From JBJHAX01 sp050480705 (GTDB lineage Bacteria; Actinomycetota; Nitriliruptoria; Nitriliruptorales; Nitriliruptoraceae): 20,535 nucleotides of DNA. Both the position numbers and the translations under genes were made by a program. The notes under the pieces were generated by a model that did no database searches, was not told the DNA's origin, and saw only the letters and a program-made list of their open reading frames with translations. Of the stretch, positions 1 through 7,814 are shown one piece after another (within the stretch, counting starts at the first letter, position 1; each line of letters opens with the position of its first letter). The DNA lies in the NCBI GenBank assembly GCA_050480705.1, contig JBJHAX010000036.1, positions 1 through 20,535 on the forward strand, written 5' to 3'.

Positions 1-2
1 CG

Positions 3-593
3 GTGGGTTACGTCATCGGCGAGGACGGCACCGAACAGGTGCGCTATCCACGCAGCCATCCAGCGACCGGGGACGTGCATCCGATTCTCAACGGCGCACC
101 GATGGCGCCCGGCCAGCAGATCGTGACCGCCCGCGTGCACGGGGTGACCGTCGGCCTGCTGGTCTGCTCCGAGCTGTGGCTGCCGGAGGTCTCCCGGGTG
201 CTTGCACTCCGTGGCGCCGAGGTGCTTCTCGCACCGGCCGGTGGCGGGTTCGGTCCGGTCGGACCCAACTGGCAGCTGATGGCCCGCGCGCGAGCGGTCG
301 AGAACCAGTGCCACGTCGCCTTGACCCAGAACCTGATCGACGGTGAGACGGGCACGGCGCTGATCGCCGGACCCGAGCACGACATCGCCAGCTCGAGCAC
401 CGAGGAGGTCGTGGTCGGCACGCTCGACCTCGCTCGCGCCCGCTGGCTGCGTGCCCAGGACGACTCGATGGTCAAGCCGAAGCCGTTCACCTCGCTGCCC
501 GGACTGCTGCGGGCCCGGCGACCCGCGCTGTACGGCGAGCTGGCCGAACCGGTCGAGGGTGGCTACGACTACGACGCGGCAGCGCACGCATGA
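3..593 (+). CDS. Nitrilase-superfamily carbon-nitrogen hydrolase, N-terminally truncated by window edge
   Basis: This is the C-terminal part of a nitrilase-superfamily amidohydrolase, which cleaves non-peptide C-N bonds in amides, nitriles or N-carbamoyl compounds. The nucleophile is visible as the Cys in LLVCSELWLPE (residue 55 of the visible part, codon 165-167). It is followed by the family-typical stretches EVLLAPAGG and ARAVENQCHVALTQN. The catalytic Glu and Lys of the Glu-Lys-Cys triad lie before the window. The GTG at position 3 is only the first in-frame start candidate, and the frame is open to the edge. The gene ends in ATGA, overlapping the next gene by 4 bases, so the two are probably co-translated. 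Pairing with an acetylpolyamine-amidohydrolase-like enzyme suggests amine or polyamine degradation. The substrate cannot be read from the sequence. Confidence 0.85.
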   Translation: MGYVIGEDGTEQVRYPRSHPATGDVHPILNGAPMAPGQQIVTARVHGVTVGLLVCSELWLPEVSRVLALRGAEVLLAPAGGGFGPVGPNWQLMARARAVENQCHVALTQNLIDGETGTALIAGPEHDIASSSTEEVVVGTLDLARARWLRAQDDSMVKPKPFTSLPGLLRARRPALYGELAEPVEGGYDYDAAAHA

Positions 594-1708
594 CCACCGG
601 CTACGTCTGGCACGAGTTGTACGGCTGGCACGACACGGGCACGGCCGCGGGGTTGCTCGCACCTGACCCGTTGGCGGGCATCCAGCCAGGCGAGCCGATG
701 GAGCACCCGGACGCCAAGCGCCGCATGCACGAGTTGGTCGTCGTCAGTGGGCTGGCCGATCAGCTGGTCACGTTGTCGGCCCGCCCGGTCACCGACGACG
801 AGATTCTGCGCGTCCACACGGCGGATCATCTGGCGCGGCTCGACGCGCTCAGCGCGGACCCGCGTGGCGGTGATGCCGGCGACGGAGGCAGCCCGTTCGG
901 CCATCACGGGCTGCACATCGCCCGGCTGGCGGCGGGAGGAACGCTCGTGGCGACCGCCGCGGTGCTCGACGGCACGGTCGACAACGCCTATGCGCTCGTG
1001 CGACCGCCGGGTCATCATGCGCTGCCGGATCGCGGCATGGGGTTCTGTCAGCTCGGCAACGCGGCGATCGCGGCGCGTCATGCCCAGCACGCACACGGCG
1101 TGGGACGGATCGCGATCGTCGACTGGGACGTCCATCACGGTAACGGCACCCAGGAGGCGTTCGCCGAGGATGCCGATGTGCTGTGCGTGTCGATCCATCA
1201 GGACGGGCTCTACCCGCCGAAGTCGGGCCCGAGCCACGACCGGGGGCGCGGCCCCGGCCAAGGCGCCACGCTCAACCTCCCGCTTCCGCCGGGCTCCGGT
1301 CACGGCGCCTACGAGGCGGTCATGGCAGAGGTCGTCGTGCCCGCACTGCGCCGCTTCCGGCCCGAACTGATCCTCGTCGCCTGCGGCTTCGACGCGGGCG
1401 CCTACGACCCGCTCGGCCGCCAGATGCTGACCGCGGGCGGGTTCGCCTGGCTGACTCGGACGATCATGGACGTCGCCGCCGAGCTGTGCGAGGGCCGTGT
1501 CGCGATGTCGCACGAGGGTGGCTACAGCCCGTCGTACGTGCCGTTCTGCGGTCTGGCCGTGCTCGAAACACTCGCCGGTCACGCCACCGGCATCATCGAC
1601 CCGCTCGGGCCGCGACTGATGGAGATCGGCGGCCAGGACCTCCAGCCCCACCAACGTGCGGTCGTCGACGACCTCACCTCGCTGATCGATGGGGTGCCGA
1701 TCGGCTGA
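590..1708 (+). CDS. Zinc-dependent deacetylase, histone deacetylase / acetylpolyamine amidohydrolase family
   Basis: This 372-residue arginase/deacetylase-fold enzyme should hydrolyse an N-acetyl or other N-acyl amide using Zn(II). Visible hallmarks are PPGHHA (His142-His143, the general base pair), VDWDVHHGNG with zinc ligands Asp180 and His182, VACGFDAG with the third ligand Asp268, and SHEGGYS with the transition-state Tyr312. All key residues are present, so it should be active. The length fits single-domain bacterial class II HDAC-like proteins. Its ATG overlaps the stop of the upstream nitrilase-like gene (ATGA, 590-593), a strong sign of an operon. Bacterial members include acetylpolyamine and acetoin-utilisation (AcuC) proteins. 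The PPGHHA...GMGFC arrangement and the amidohydrolase neighbour favour a small amide substrate over acetyl-CoA synthetase, but this is inference. Confidence 0.92.
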   Translation: MTTGYVWHELYGWHDTGTAAGLLAPDPLAGIQPGEPMEHPDAKRRMHELVVVSGLADQLVTLSARPVTDDEILRVHTADHLARLDALSADPRGGDAGDGGSPFGHHGLHIARLAAGGTLVATAAVLDGTVDNAYALVRPPGHHALPDRGMGFCQLGNAAIAARHAQHAHGVGRIAIVDWDVHHGNGTQEAFAEDADVLCVSIHQDGLYPPKSGPSHDRGRGPGQGATLNLPLPPGSGHGAYEAVMAEVVVPALRRFRPELILVACGFDAGAYDPLGRQMLTAGGFAWLTRTIMDVAAELCEGRVAMSHEGGYSPSYVPFCGLAVLETLAGHATGIIDPLGPRLMEIGGQDLQPHQRAVVDDLTSLIDGVPIG

Positions 1709-1795
1709 CGGCACCGGGCACGGTTGCGACGGGCCATCAGGGCCGGCTCGGCGCTAACGGGGAAGGACTACAGTCGGGCCGAGGAGGACTGCTGG

Positions 1796-2545
1796 ATGCC
1801 CGACGTTGCCGGCCCGGTCTACCGCCACGTAGCGAGAATCCTGGCGGGCGGTCTCGGAGACGGCACCTACGCGCCCGGTGACCGTCTTCCGAGCGAGCGC
1901 GAATTCGCCGAGCGTCTGGGTGTGTCTCGAATGACCGTCCGTGCGGCCTACGACATGCTCGTCGACCTCGGCCTCGTCGAGCGACGGGACCGGGTAGGGG
2001 CATTCGCGGCCCGGCCGAAGCTCGTGTTCGATCTGCGTTCGACCGCTGGTCTGACCGCCCAGCTTCGTGCACAGGGAGCGAGGCCGGGTGCGGTCGTGCG
2101 TGAGGCGACCGAGGTCTCAGCTGGACAGGTGCCAGCTGAGGTTGCCGGCGCGCTGGACCTCGCCGAAGCTGATGTGGTGTATCGCATCGTCCGCCTGAGA
2201 ACGGCGGACCGCGAGCCGGTTGTGCTCGAGGAGACCTGGTTGCTCGCGGCCGCAGCGCCAGGACTGCTCGATCATGATCTGAGCGGTTCGCTGTACGACG
2301 TGCTCGCCGAGCATTACGGCATCAGCCCGGGGACCTCGGAGCAGGAGCTGGAGGTCGCGCCGCTGGGGATCGACGAGGCAGCTCTGTTGGGCACGACGGC
2401 GAGGACTCCGGCGTTCCACCTCAGGCGATCGACCCGAGATGTCGGCGGGACGACGGTGGAGTTCGCACGCGACCTGTTTCGCGGCGATCGATTCCGCCTC
2501 CGGGTCGAGGTGCCACCAACCGCCACTTCACCGCTTCCTGGATGA
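1796..2545 (+). CDS. GntR-family transcriptional regulator, HutC type with UTRA domain
   Basis: This is a 249-residue repressor-type protein. The N-terminal winged helix-turn-helix lies around residues 22-68, with the characteristic run GDRLPSEREFAERLGVSR followed by MTVRAAYDMLVDLGLVERR. The rest (about 85-245) matches the UTRA ligand-binding domain, including YRIVRLRTADREPVVLEE and the C-terminal EFARDLFRGDRFRLRVE. I chose ATG 1796 because GAGGAGG (1781-1787) sits at good spacing before it. An in-frame TTG at 1724 would add 24 residues without a ribosome site. Its 3' end overlaps the convergent acylase gene by 18 bases (2528-2545). HutC-type proteins commonly bind operators resembling TGGTATAGACCA, and a close match lies at 7761-7797 in front of the neighbouring divergent operons. 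It is therefore the obvious candidate regulator of them. Confidence 0.93.
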   Translation: MPDVAGPVYRHVARILAGGLGDGTYAPGDRLPSEREFAERLGVSRMTVRAAYDMLVDLGLVERRDRVGAFAARPKLVFDLRSTAGLTAQLRAQGARPGAVVREATEVSAGQVPAEVAGALDLAEADVVYRIVRLRTADREPVVLEETWLLAAAAPGLLDHDLSGSLYDVLAEHYGISPGTSEQELEVAPLGIDEAALLGTTARTPAFHLRRSTRDVGGTTVEFARDLFRGDRFRLRVEVPPTATSPLPG

Positions 2546-4861
2546 AGGCACAAGCTTCAGTCGCGACACTGCGTGCTCGTCGACCGCAGCTCGGGAGTAG
2601 AGCAGGGGAAAGCCGGAGCCGGACGCCCAGGATTCCACGAGGTCCTGGTAATGGGGGCTCGACGGGTCGCCCGACTGGCCCGGAGCGTTCACGGCGATCG
2701 ACGCGTCCCAGTTGCCGACGTCGATGACCACGCGGAACGACGCCCCCGCAACCTGGACGAAATCGTCGTCGTAGGGGGTGGCATCCACGGTGTCGTCGCT
2801 ACCACCCCGAGGGACGTCGTCGATCATCGTCCATGGCGGGGGCACCGCGAGCAGCTGGGTCGCGGAATGTCGGAAGCGTGCCACGTGGAGGTCGCCCCAT
2901 TTCCAGCTGGACGGTTCGGGTCCCAAGAGGCGCGTGAGGTCACCGTAGGCGTCGAGAAGTGTGCGCTCGATCAGCGTGGCGAGGTCGCTGTCTCCGGATG
3001 CGACTTCGATGCCCGACTCCTCGAGAATCGCGAGTTCCGTGCGTGCGTCGCTCAGCAGGAGTCCGGACAACAGAGTCGCGGCGATGGCATCATCGAGGGC
3101 GTCGTCAGGGACGCTCGACGCAAGTGCGTGGCCACGCAGAGCCGTTCTCAGGTGCCGGCGGTACCAGACTTCGAACAGTGCCGCGGCGGGCGATTCGGCG
3201 GAGAGATCGGCGTCCCAGTCGTCGAGGAGTCGCCATGCTCCTGGGGTGGCGGTACGGGCCGCGAGTACGGGGGAGGTCATGGCGATGATGCGACCAGCGG
3301 GGACGCTGACCGTGTCCACCTGGAGGCGCAGGCTGTCCTCGATCGTCGCCATGCTGGTGTCATGCAGGACTTCAGTGATCCGCTCCTTGCGGAACGGTGC
3401 GAGCCACTCGTAGCTCGATGGTGTTGCACGGTCGGGCTCGGGCAGGTTCATCTCGTTCGCGGTGGCGATCCAGCCCCGTGCCGGATCGGTCTCCGAAGGC
3501 AGCGGTTGTCTGCGGAACCCTGCCCACTCGTACCTGCCGTCACCGGGTACGGGCAACAGGCCGTCCCAGTTCGGTCGAATGGGCACCAGGCCGGCGGCGC
3601 GGTAACCGATCCGGCCGGTCGAATCGGCGTAGACGTGGTTCTCGCCCGGCGTCCGCCAGTACTGGAGCGCACCGGCGAAGGCGTCACCGTCGTCGGCATC
3701 GAGATAGGCGAGGCAGCCCAGGTACGGCGTGGCTCCGACTTCGAGCCAGGCGGCCCGGACGGCGAACGAACTCCTCCGGGACGGGTCCTCGTGGACCACG
3801 GGCCCGTGGCGTGTGAAACGGAGTTCGATCGTAGTGTCGGGCCTGCCCGCGACCTGCAGTCGTTCGCGAACGGTGCGGATGCGTTCCCACCCGTCGCCGT
3901 AGCGGTACTCCGATGGCGAATCGGCGCGTGTCTCGTAGACGTACAGGTCCTCCTGGTCGATCGAGAAGACCGTCAGGCCGAAGGCGACCTTTCCGTTGTG
4001 CCCGATCGCCACGCCAGGGAGAACGGGTTCGCCCGCCCCGATGACGTCGAAGCCGGGACACGTCAGGTGGGTGATGTATCGGAGCGACGGGACGGTGATG
4101 ATGCGGTGCGGGTCGTTGGCGAGGATCGGACGACCGGAGGCCGTCCGCGCCGGTCCGATCACCCAGCTGTTGCTCCCACCCGGCGGCGGCGATTCGCCGA
4201 CACCGGAACCGGGGCACGCCGACCATGGGGTGGTCGCCAGCCGGTAGGTGCGAAGGATCTCGGGGGACAGGACGTTCAGGTCCAGCCCGTCGGGCACGAT
4301 CGGAACGGTGGCAGGCTCGAGTGGGCGACGCACGTGCTCGACAACGTCGTTGTGGTCGCGAAGCGTGATCGCACGTGCGAGCTCGTCTTCGACGTTTTGG
4401 TACAGCGCCTGGGCCCGTATGCGCACGATGTCTTCGGGACTCCAGCGGTCGGGTCGGTAGCTGAGCTCCTTGAATTCGACGGGCAGGCGTGCGGGCTCGT
4501 CGGAGCACCACTGGACGTAGGCGTTCACACCGGCGACGAACGACGACAGGGCTCGCCAGGCGACCGGTCCGTACGCGCTGCGCTCGTCGTCCATGCTTCC
4601 TCGGAACAGGAACAGCCGTGCGGCGCGGTCGGGTTCGATCCACTCCTCTCCGAACGCGGCGGCCATGCGGCCGAGCCCCCGACGGCGCCACAGGTCCATC
4701 TGGAACAGCCGGTCGCGTGCGGCGTTGAATCCCTGGGCGAAGAACACGTCATCGATCGACGCCGCGCGTATGTGGCTGACGCCCCAGGGATCCCGCACGA
4801 TCTCGACCTGCTCGGTGACGCCGTCGACCTCGACCTCGTCGGTGTGGACAGGTGGAGTCAT
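2528..4861 (-). CDS. Penicillin acylase family (Ntn hydrolase) amidohydrolase, no signal peptide
   Basis: This 777-residue member of the penicillin G acylase/AHL acylase/aculeacin acylase family is synthesised as a precursor. It self-cleaves before a Ser that then becomes the N-terminal nucleophile. The site is visible in GGSNSWVIG, where Ser230 should become beta-chain Ser1. Supporting motifs are ILANDPHR about 16 residues later and GENHVYADSTGRIGY, whose Asn corresponds to the oxyanion-hole Asn of the family. The family hydrolyses amide bonds of acylated amines or amino acids. The N-terminus (MTPPVHTDEVEVDGVTEQVE) lacks a signal peptide or lipobox, although many family members are periplasmic or secreted, so a cytoplasmic role is implied. 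It is the third gene of the minus-strand operon, overlapping the preceding gene by 4 bases. The substrate is unknown. Confidence 0.9.
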   Translation of the reverse strand: MTPPVHTDEVEVDGVTEQVEIVRDPWGVSHIRAASIDDVFFAQGFNAARDRLFQMDLWRRRGLGRMAAAFGEEWIEPDRAARLFLFRGSMDDERSAYGPVAWRALSSFVAGVNAYVQWCSDEPARLPVEFKELSYRPDRWSPEDIVRIRAQALYQNVEDELARAITLRDHNDVVEHVRRPLEPATVPIVPDGLDLNVLSPEILRTYRLATTPWSACPGSGVGESPPPGGSNSWVIGPARTASGRPILANDPHRIITVPSLRYITHLTCPGFDVIGAGEPVLPGVAIGHNGKVAFGLTVFSIDQEDLYVYETRADSPSEYRYGDGWERIRTVRERLQVAGRPDTTIELRFTRHGPVVHEDPSRRSSFAVRAAWLEVGATPYLGCLAYLDADDGDAFAGALQYWRTPGENHVYADSTGRIGYRAAGLVPIRPNWDGLLPVPGDGRYEWAGFRRQPLPSETDPARGWIATANEMNLPEPDRATPSSYEWLAPFRKERITEVLHDTSMATIEDSLRLQVDTVSVPAGRIIAMTSPVLAARTATPGAWRLLDDWDADLSAESPAAALFEVWYRRHLRTALRGHALASSVPDDALDDAIAATLLSGLLLSDARTELAILEESGIEVASGDSDLATLIERTLLDAYGDLTRLLGPEPSSWKWGDLHVARFRHSATQLLAVPPPWTMIDDVPRGGSDDTVDATPYDDDFVQVAGASFRVVIDVGNWDASIAVNAPGQSGDPSSPHYQDLVESWASGSGFPLLYSRAAVDEHAVSRLKLVPSSRKR

Positions 4862-6174
4862 GGGATTGCGTGCCGGGGTGCGGGTGCTCCGGCGGTGACG
4901 GGCTCACCTCGAAGTGCGATCTGGAGCTTCGGGCCGTCGACGTCCACTGAGGCGAGCCAGCGGTTCGCATCCAGGTGGACAGGGCGGCCGGGAACGGTCA
5001 GGCCGACGCGGCGAACATGGAGGGTGCTGTCGCCCTGGCTGACGGTGATCGTGGCGTGCCGGACCGGGGTGTGGACGCGCAGCAGAAATCGGCCGAGCGG
5101 GGGGGCGACAGGAGCCGTCGACGCGGTGAAGGCCAAGACGGACGGGTGGATCCACGCCAACGGATCCCGAAGTTCCAGCTCCATCCATGTCCGATCATCC
5201 CCAATTGCATGACTGGTGCGCAGGGACCGGAGGTGTGCCGCGACATGGGTCGCGGCATGCCGTCCGTGTACCGCCGCCGTTCCTGAGCTCTCCGCGGCGT
5301 GGACCATATTGCCGATGGCGAAGACGCCGGGAGCGGACGTCCGGGCTGCGCCGTCGACAACTGGTCCACGCGTGCCCGTGTCCATCCGCAGCTGGCGGTC
5401 ACGTGCCAGCTCGTGGTCGGGTATCCAGTCAGCGGTGCACACGATCAGGTCGACGTTCAGCCTCCTGCGTCCGAACTGCTCCGAGTGGACCTCGACTGCT
5501 TGGACACGATCGGCCCCGATGATCCTGTCCACCCTGGTGCTGGTCAATAGCGGGATGCGCCGGATTCCGGCGGTAGCGAGCCGTAGCAGCGGGACGGTCT
5601 GATGGACAGGGTGCTCGGTGATCATGGCTGTCGTCCGGATACCGGCTTCGGCGAGGGTCTGGACGGCCGAGAAACTGACATGTTCGGCGCCGATGACGAG
5701 GGCACAACGACCGAGTTGGCCGATGCGACCGGCACGCACCAGCTGCTGGAGTGTCCCCGTGGTGATCACGCCATCGGGTCGGTTGCCGGCGAGCAGCCGT
5801 GCCGACCCTGGACGTTCACGACATCCGGTTGCGAGCACGATCGACCTCGGGCTCAGCGTAGTTCGTCCTGACGGTGCGGTGACCGTGATTCGGTTGGTCG
5901 GCGTGATGTCCGTGGCGGTCGTCTCGGTGCGTAGGTCGACACCGACCCGGATGGCCAGTTCGGTCAGTCTGCGGGCGTAGGCGGGGCCGCGCAGAATCCG
6001 GTGAAGGTCGCGCATCCCGAACCCCAGATGGTCGGTGTGCCGCGGGATGCCACCGGCTTCGCGCTCGCGCTCCACAACCACCACGTCGAGCCCTTGGATG
6101 TGACGCAGGGCGATCGCGCAACTGAGCCCTGCCGGGCCACCGCCCACGATCACGACGTCGGGCGTGCTGGTCAT
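4858..6174 (-). CDS. FAD-dependent pyridine-nucleotide-type oxidoreductase (partner of the GlpA-like oxidase)
   Basis: This 438-residue flavoprotein starts with a Rossmann FAD site, VVIVGGGPAGLSCA (residues 7-20). It also has VLATGCRERPG and the C-terminal FAD motif APGVFAIGNMVHA, as in the two-dinucleotide-binding oxidoreductase fold. The second nucleotide-binding site reads VIGAEHVSFSA (about 160-170), where the usual GxGxxG/A glycines are partly replaced, so NAD(P)H binding is doubtful. The last roughly 110 residues form a separate, probably beta-rich domain that I do not recognise. I chose ATG 6174 because it overlaps the upstream stop by 4 bases and directly precedes the FAD motif; longer frames lack support. 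Its own stop overlaps the acylase start by 4 bases. In many bacteria a GlpA-like oxidase is followed by a similar flavoprotein and a small cysteine-rich DUF1667 protein. That third protein is absent here. Confidence 0.88.
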   Translation of the reverse strand: MTSTPDVVIVGGGPAGLSCAIALRHIQGLDVVVVEREREAGGIPRHTDHLGFGMRDLHRILRGPAYARRLTELAIRVGVDLRTETTATDITPTNRITVTAPSGRTTLSPRSIVLATGCRERPGSARLLAGNRPDGVITTGTLQQLVRAGRIGQLGRCALVIGAEHVSFSAVQTLAEAGIRTTAMITEHPVHQTVPLLRLATAGIRRIPLLTSTRVDRIIGADRVQAVEVHSEQFGRRRLNVDLIVCTADWIPDHELARDRQLRMDTGTRGPVVDGAARTSAPGVFAIGNMVHAAESSGTAAVHGRHAATHVAAHLRSLRTSHAIGDDRTWMELELRDPLAWIHPSVLAFTASTAPVAPPLGRFLLRVHTPVRHATITVSQGDSTLHVRRVGLTVPGRPVHLDANRWLASVDVDGPKLQIALRGEPVTAGAPAPRHAIP

Positions 6175-7616
6175 GGTTGCTCCGAGACGGTCGGCCACGA
6201 GACGCCGGCCTCCGCGGCGAATCCTTCGGCGAGTTCCTCGATCCGGGCGCGACACGCGAATCCCTGGCAGCGTCCGAGCAAGGCACGTGTCCGTCGCCGC
6301 AGGCCTCCCAGATCGTTCGGTGGGATCTCCGTGGCGAAGCAGTCGCGGATCTCGGCGAGGGTCACACGTTCGCAGAAGCACACGATCCGCCCGTAATCGT
6401 CATCAGCGGCGATCGCCGCACCTGACGCGTACGGGCGATCCCCGCATTCCCCGATGGGTGGGATCACCCGTCCGGAACCCGGCGAAGACGGCACCCCGTC
6501 CGTGGCGATCTCGCCCAGCTGCTCCACCACGTGTTCGGCGATGCCGAGTGCGGCGGTCATCCCGGTCGACCGTATCCCTCCGATGCAGACGTACCGGGTG
6601 CGGTGATCGCCGCTGATGAGATAGTCGTGTCGGTCGATCGCGGCACGCAGCCCGGCGTAGGTGGCAGTGACCTCTTCGCCCGCGAGTCGAGGAACCAGGC
6701 GCGCGCCGGCAGCGCGAAGTTGGACCAGCGCTTCCGAGGTCGTCGCCGTGTCATCGCGGTCCTCGAGGTCCTCGGCGGTCGGTCCGACGAGCAGGTTGCC
6801 GAACACCGTCGGGGCGACGAGAACACCTTTGGTGCGTGCGGTCGGCAGCGGAAGGATGATGCTGTCGACGAGCCGACGCGCGAACTTGTCGAACACGAGA
6901 AGCTGGCCGCGTCGCGGTGTCACGTGCATGCGGTCGTAGCCGAACATTCGGTCGATCACGTCCGCGTGGAGACCTGCCGCGTTCACGACCCAGTTGGCGT
7001 CGAGGTGCCCGGATGCAGAAGTCAGCCGCCAGATGTCCCCGTGATCTTCGACGGCATCGACTCGCCAGTTGCGGCGCAGGATCGCGCCGTGCCGGACGGC
7101 GTCCGTGGCGAAGGCAAGCGGTGTGCTGAACGGACACAGGATGCCTTCGTCGGGAATGGCGACCGCGCCGGTGAGACCGTGCGCCAGATGCGGTTCGCGA
7201 CGGTGCACCTCGTGGGCGTCGAGCTGGGTGGCCGCCTCGTAGCCGTTCTCGCGTGCTCGATCGAGGATGGCCGGTAGCCGGTCGTGCTCCTCGTCCGACC
7301 ACGCGACGACCAGTGCTCCCGTCCGTTCGACAGGAATGCCGAGCTCTGGACCTATCGTTGCCAGCAGGGCATGTCCCCTGCGGACGAGGTGCGATTCCAG
7401 CGTGCCGGGAGTCGCATCGAATCCCGTGTGCCATATGGCGGTGTTGGCTTTCGACGTGCCGGCCCCCACGTCAGCAGCGGCTTCGATGAGCGCCACCCGT
7501 ACGCGGCGTCTGGCCAGAGCCCGCGCGATGGCGCATCCGACCACTCCGGCACCGATGACGGCGACCTCCAGTGGTTCACCGGGGGTGTTGGACGGTCTGC
7601 AGGGGTGCTCTTTCAT
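6171..7616 (-). CDS. GlpA/LhgO-like FAD-dependent dehydrogenase with C-terminal BFD-type [2Fe-2S] domain
   Basis: This 481-residue protein combines a DAO-superfamily FAD domain with an iron-sulfur domain. The FAD site is VAVIGAGVVGCAIA (residues 18-31). The C-terminus has the bacterioferritin-associated-ferredoxin-like pattern CxC...CxxxxC (Cys413, Cys415, Cys450, Cys455), which binds a [2Fe-2S] cluster. This architecture is known from anaerobic-type glycerol-3-phosphate dehydrogenases and from 2-hydroxyacid oxidases, which pass electrons from a substrate C-OH (or C-NH) group to a partner. ATG 7616 has GGAG six bases upstream; the upstream-extended frame from 7775 would run through the operator and is unlikely. 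It is the first gene of the operon, followed with a 4-base overlap by the second flavoprotein. Its position opposite an FGGY kinase suggests oxidation of a phosphorylated polyol. An amine or hydroxyacid substrate is also possible. Confidence 0.88.
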   Translation of the reverse strand: MKEHPCRPSNTPGEPLEVAVIGAGVVGCAIARALARRRVRVALIEAAADVGAGTSKANTAIWHTGFDATPGTLESHLVRRGHALLATIGPELGIPVERTGALVVAWSDEEHDRLPAILDRARENGYEAATQLDAHEVHRREPHLAHGLTGAVAIPDEGILCPFSTPLAFATDAVRHGAILRRNWRVDAVEDHGDIWRLTSASGHLDANWVVNAAGLHADVIDRMFGYDRMHVTPRRGQLLVFDKFARRLVDSIILPLPTARTKGVLVAPTVFGNLLVGPTAEDLEDRDDTATTSEALVQLRAAGARLVPRLAGEEVTATYAGLRAAIDRHDYLISGDHRTRYVCIGGIRSTGMTAALGIAEHVVEQLGEIATDGVPSSPGSGRVIPPIGECGDRPYASGAAIAADDDYGRIVCFCERVTLAEIRDCFATEIPPNDLGGLRRRTRALLGRCQGFACRARIEELAEGFAAEAGVSWPTVSEQP

Positions 7617-7760
7617 ATGGGCTCCGGATGCGGTCTGGTCCTTCGCTTCGCAAAGGCGCACCAGGCGACCTCCGGGACGGGTCCGATCGTCGCGAACTCC
7701 GCGCGCGATGGCCGTGTCGGCGGTCGCGCCCGGGTGTCGGCGTGGACGGCCGTTCACATG

Positions 7761-7797
7761 ACTGGTATATACCAACTGGTATATACCAGTTGGTATA
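7761..7797. promoter_or_regulatory. Operator array for a GntR/HutC-type regulator in a divergent promoter region
   Basis: The 198-base gap between the divergent genes contains a perfect 30-bp palindrome at 7768-7797, with half TATACCAACTGGTAT. It is flanked and overlapped on the left by a 12-bp palindrome, TGGTATATACCA (7763-7774). The same 12-mer core recurs at 7777-7788, followed by a third half TTGGTATA. TGGTATATACCA closely resembles the operator form of HutC-subfamily GntR proteins. A GntR protein with exactly that architecture is encoded at 1796-2545. A plausible + strand promoter is ATGACT (7758-7763), a 16-base spacer and TATATA (7780-7785). That would place the -10 box inside the palindrome and the start just before the ribosome site at 7798-7803. 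The assignment to this regulator is inference. Confidence 0.8.
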
Positions 7798-7814
7798 GGG
7801 AGGTCAAGGCGGCC

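Noticed and set aside
569..1714. 381-codon frame on the minus strand opposite the deacetylase
   Set aside because: Shadow of the real gene; the + strand protein has all HDAC-family metal ligands.
2573..5212. Very long open frame (879 codons) on the + strand opposite the acylase and flavoprotein genes
   Set aside because: It is an antisense shadow typical of GC-rich DNA: low-complexity Arg/Gly/Val-rich translation with no motifs, lying across two genes with clear catalytic signatures.
7284..7814. Upstream extension of the kinase reading frame by 177 codons
   Set aside because: It would run antisense through the divergent GlpA-like gene and the operator array; GTG 7815 with GGGAGG upstream gives a normal family length.
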